A DNA stretch of 64,000 bases. Source: Leucobacter aridicollis (GTDB lineage Bacteria > Actinomycetota > Actinomycetes > Actinomycetales > Microbacteriaceae). Every line of letters begins with the position of its first letter. Within the stretch, counting starts at the first letter, position 1. Both the position numbers and the translations under genes were made by a program. The notes under the pieces were generated by a model. That model was not told the origin of the DNA and searched no databases. It saw only the letters and a list, made by a program, of their open reading frames with translations. The DNA lies in the NCBI RefSeq assembly GCF_024399335.1, contig NZ_CP075339.1, forward strand, positions 1,922,001-1,986,000, read 5' to 3'. This document shows positions 62,301 through 64,000 of the stretch, in pieces.

Positions 62301-63102
62301 GCAACTGTTTCTGTTCCACCTGCTCCTGCAGCACGATGCGTTCCGAGTGGCGCTCCGATTCGTCCTTCGCGAGGCTCGCGAGCTCCGTGCGTAGCCGTGT
62401 CACATCGTCGGCGAGTAGCCGAGCTTTCGCATCCCGCACCTCGGCGGCGATCGTCTGCGCCTGCCGCGCAACCTCGGCCTGCCTCCCGAGAGGTTTGAGC
62501 TGCCGCCTGATCTCGCCAGCAAGATCGTTGAGGCGAGTGAGGTTCGTCTCCATCGCGTCGAGCTTGCGCAGGGTGCGTTCCTTGCGGCGTCGATGCTTCA
62601 AGATGCCTGCTGCTTCTTCGATGAAGCCGCGGCGATCCTCCGGGGTGGCCCGGAGGACGGTGTCGAGCTGGCCCTGCCCGACGATGACGTGCATTTCGCG
62701 CCCGAGGCCCGAATCGCTCAGCAGCTCCTGGACGTCAAGCAGACGGCACGACTCGCCATTGATCGCGTACTCGCTTGAGCCGTTTCGAAAGAGAATGCGA
62801 CTGATCGTCACCTCCGTGTACTCGATTGGCAGCGCGCCGTCGCTGTTGTCGATGGTGAGCCTGACTTCCGCACGCCCGAGCGGACCCCTGGTCGATGTAC
62901 CCGCGAAGATGACGTCTTCCATCTTGCCGCCACGGAGCGTCTTCGCGCCCTGCTCCCCCATCACCCAGGCAAGGGCGTCGACGACGTTCGATTTGCCGGA
63001 GCCGTTCGGCCCGACGATTGCAGTGACTCCCGGCTCGAACTGGAATGTTGTCGGCTGCGCAAACGATTTGAAGCCACGGAGGGTGAGGCTCTTCAGGTGC
63101 AC
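59365..63102 (-). CDS. smc: Chromosome segregation ATPase SMC
   Basis: A 1245-residue SMC protein. Walker A is GPNGSGKSNVVDALAWVMGE near 32-40, the signature LLSGGERSLAAVALL near 1152 and Walker B YIMDEVEAALDD near 1177. Between lie two long coiled coils and a hinge around 510-680. An extra Ala/Glu/Ser/Gly-rich stretch of about 90 residues (938-1027, bases 60022-60291) interrupts the C-terminal coil just before the head. SMC condenses and separates the chromosome with ScpA and ScpB. The start is GTG 63102 with AAGGA upstream. In relatives smc usually lies next to ftsY; the liv locus now separates them. Confidence 0.97.
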   Translation of the reverse strand: MHLKSLTLRGFKSFAQPTTFQFEPGVTAIVGPNGSGKSNVVDALAWVMGEQGAKTLRGGKMEDVIFAGTSTRGPLGRAEVRLTIDNSDGALPIEYTEVTISRILFRNGSSEYAINGESCRLLDVQELLSDSGLGREMHVIVGQGQLDTVLRATPEDRRGFIEEAAGILKHRRRKERTLRKLDAMETNLTRLNDLAGEIRRQLKPLGRQAEVARQAQTIAAEVRDAKARLLADDVTRLRTELASLAKDESERHSERIVLQEQVEQKQLRIERLEQEQQGDELDAARRVTFALESAQSKLRGLYAQAQQRLTFLATQSESPEQVSLTSRTSVDEAREEARELAARIPEQEDRWRATEQATRKAQQMLDAIDEQIQAQAELVSRHDLELSALRGRLEAAEQKRETIAAELERRTQALAQAETRASDAQAELEAFESESNDAELPEGGLDGAYRAAQERETAAEKLVDEQRSALHALEQEASGLEARVSALARSLDQRDASGTLLAEQPAGVLGRVADHVKVRDGYEAAVGAALGVFADALLVDSADVAQGAVSDARQRDIGRLRAVIANAAAVERPAVAVPGLTAISTVLLEAPDGVRGLLSRSFVAGDAAEAAAGAAALRSLLPGGGFTIVTSDGDVLTEHTLAGGSGLAPSRIELTADLSEAQDRLEVISAEIEAAAAALADQRERVARLKAESKAAYAELREADARLAEHARRRQQLVVRAEATRSEAERAATALAGVTGSEDEAAELVVQATRAFEDAAAKPRPILDASQRDDLLADVEKARSVEIEARLAFETAKERARAAEERSVTLAAQFEAERRAAEEAARRAVLRSRQVARAELVAEALPGILDACDRSLSEARTAQQGAEQERARNSQELTLLRSEESEARGKLQSITELVHGAELKSYERKLQLSSLLERAGNELGLVEDVLVAEYGPQVGIPVAGEGNATVGASPSSEVSADAAPPTSELSLEEQLAAELGLAGADAGVREERSPSDSTGGAGEHGNDVVPAHDAAHTTARAERTVPFVRAEQERRLAKAERRLSELGRINPLALEEFAALEQRHKFLVDQLSDLTKTRADLRQIIEELDEHMQGIFAAAFEDTRAAFSEVFPILFPGGSGEISLTNPDELLTTGIDIAVRPAGKKVERLSLLSGGERSLAAVALLVAIFQARPSPFYIMDEVEAALDDANLGRLLQVFERLRETSQLIVITHQKRTMEIADALYGVSMRRDGISAVVGQRLGAES

Positions 63103-63138
63103 GCCGTATCCTTCCGGTCGCTGTGAAACTCGCGCAGA

Positions 63139-63828
63139 CTATTCCCAAACACTACCGGGTGGCTGGCCCTGGTTCCCATATCCCCCGCCGATGAATGGGG
63201 CTATCGCCGACACCGCTACTACGGCTGCGACTAGGAGCGTCGCCCCGAGCGTCACGAGAAAGACCCTGCCGCCGCGGGGTGTCACCGATGCGAGCGCGAG
63301 CCCGTAGCCGATACCGGCGATCAGGATCGCTGGAAGGAACATGAAGGCGGAGACGCCGATGTTGAACCACACCCCGGGAGCGCACACGTCTCCGGGCGGA
63401 CAGGGCTCGGACCCGATCGCTTCGACGACCGACACGATAGCGACCAAGAGCACGGCGGCGACATAGGCCGCGCCGCCGAAGAGCAGCGATTGGGTGAAGG
63501 GCACAAACTGGGTGAGCCACGGCTGCATCGCGGCGGCGACCGCAGCGAAGAACACAGGCGGGAAGAGCAGCGCAGCCAGCGCGAAACTGGGCGATGAGAT
63601 CACCCAAAAGCCCTGACCAGGGCCGAGCAGGATCAGATTGGCCCCGATCCAGATCCCCCACACGCACAAGGTATAGGCGGCAACCCGGGCGGCCCGCGAG
63701 ATATACCCCGTGGCAAGCCACGGGTGGTCGCCAACCAGCGGTGCGGGCTTGTCGCCTACCGTGCCACTTCCCTCAGGCCGCGGGACGCTGGGGTCGTCGG
63801 GCAAGGACCCGCTCAGGTTGCTGTCCAT
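63139..63828 (-). CDS. Unknown small membrane protein
   Basis: A 229-residue protein. The first 50 residues are Pro/Ser/Asp-rich. Five hydrophobic segments follow: AAYTLCVWGIWIGANLILLG, SFALAALLFPPVFFAAVAA, LLFGGAAYVAAVLLVAIVSV, FMFLPAILIAGIGYGLALAS and VFLVTLGATLLVAAVVAVSA. Between helices three and four is CPPGDVCAPGV with two Cys, perhaps outside the membrane. I choose ATG 63828 because TATGGT lies exactly six bases upstream; the frame is open to 63864. It lies 36 bases before smc on the same strand. No family is recognised. Confidence 0.7.
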   Translation of the reverse strand: MDSNLSGSLPDDPSVPRPEGSGTVGDKPAPLVGDHPWLATGYISRAARVAAYTLCVWGIWIGANLILLGPGQGFWVISSPSFALAALLFPPVFFAAVAAAMQPWLTQFVPFTQSLLFGGAAYVAAVLLVAIVSVVEAIGSEPCPPGDVCAPGVWFNIGVSAFMFLPAILIAGIGYGLALASVTPRGGRVFLVTLGATLLVAAVVAVSAIAPFIGGGYGNQGQPPGSVWE

Positions 63829-63834
63829 AGCGAC

Positions 63835-63840
63835 ACCATA
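63835..63840 (-). promoter_or_regulatory. Candidate leaderless -10 for the 63828 gene
   Basis: On the minus strand TATGGT, six bases (GTCGCT), then ATG 63828. Confidence 0.45.
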
Positions 63841-63870
63841 TCGGCAGGTGGCTACTTTGCCCACCGCCGG

Positions 63871-64000
63871 TCAGACAGATGATGTGAGCCCGGTCACCGC
63901 GAAAACAGCTGTTGCGAGGAGAGCGAGCGCCAACGCTCCGACGAATGCCCACCGCCCACGCGTCGTGACCGACGTTCGCGCGAGAGCATACGCGATCGCC
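63871..64000 (-). CDS. 3' end of a membrane protein gene, cut by the window edge
   Basis: The last 42 codons of a minus-strand frame entering from the right edge, with the stop at 63871-63873. The end includes one hydrophobic helix (WAFVGALALALLATAVFAVTGL) after a basic stretch (RTSVTTRGR), consistent with the C-terminal span of a membrane protein. It resembles its neighbour at 63828 in style, so the two may be related or cotranscribed. Little more can be said from 130 bases. Confidence 0.45.
   Translation of the reverse strand, partial: AIAYALARTSVTTRGRWAFVGALALALLATAVFAVTGLTSSV

Overview
The window is GC-rich, uses many GTG starts, and carries an actinobacterial gene set: lepA, hemW, holA, leuS, smc, ftsY, ffh, the rpsP-khpA-rimM-trmD operon, murT-gatD, cydABDC, a DUF222/HNH protein and a DtxR/IdeR-type iron box. 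Protein styles and gene order fit Microbacteriaceae, possibly Leucobacter or a relative; the genus is a guess from memory, not shown by the sequence. I see no integrase, transposase, CRISPR array, rRNA or tRNA gene. No stretch longer than about 275 bases lacks a gene.

Bases 1-25000. A minus-strand housekeeping row (hemW, a DUF1990 protein, lepA, holA, comEC, comEA, a lipoprotein, leuS, pabB) is interrupted by two plus-strand accessory blocks. The first (3230-8408) holds an unknown membrane protein, an ABC-2 exporter, a DesK/DesR-like two-component system and a Pr6Pr membrane protein. The second (10270-15467) is a Fe(III)-siderophore importer with an AraC regulator whose promoter carries an iron box. 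rpsT lies between the blocks. The rpsT-holA gap contains a 12-copy 5-bp repeat and a pair of order-swapped inverted words. pabB and a pabC-like gene diverge from a 28-bp spacer.

Bases 25000-38400. cydABDC (bd oxidase plus its ABC exporter) runs on minus. Divergent from it is an overlapping App1-like/FUSC pair. Then come a YceI protein and the minus-strand row rpsP-khpA-rimM-trmD followed by murT-gatD (lipid II amidation).

Bases 38400-47000. One minus-strand operon encodes a dipeptide/oligopeptide ABC importer (binding protein, fused double ATPase, two permeases), a prolyl iminopeptidase-like hydrolase and an Xaa-Pro aminopeptidase. Together they could import proline-containing peptides and degrade them.

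Bases 47000-64000. Signal recognition particle genes (ffh, ftsY) and smc lie on minus, separated by an unknown membrane protein, a 3-hydroxyacyl-CoA dehydrogenase and a plus-strand branched-chain amino acid importer (livHMGF). The importer's binding protein lies beyond a DUF222/HNH gene, in the opposite orientation. The window ends with a small membrane protein and the 3' end of another.

A recurring local feature is a TANNNT hexamer exactly six bases before the start codon. It is seen at eight genes (3230, holA, pabB, pabC, the App1 gene, murT, ftsY and the 63828 membrane protein) and suggests widespread leaderless transcription; it helped decide several starts.
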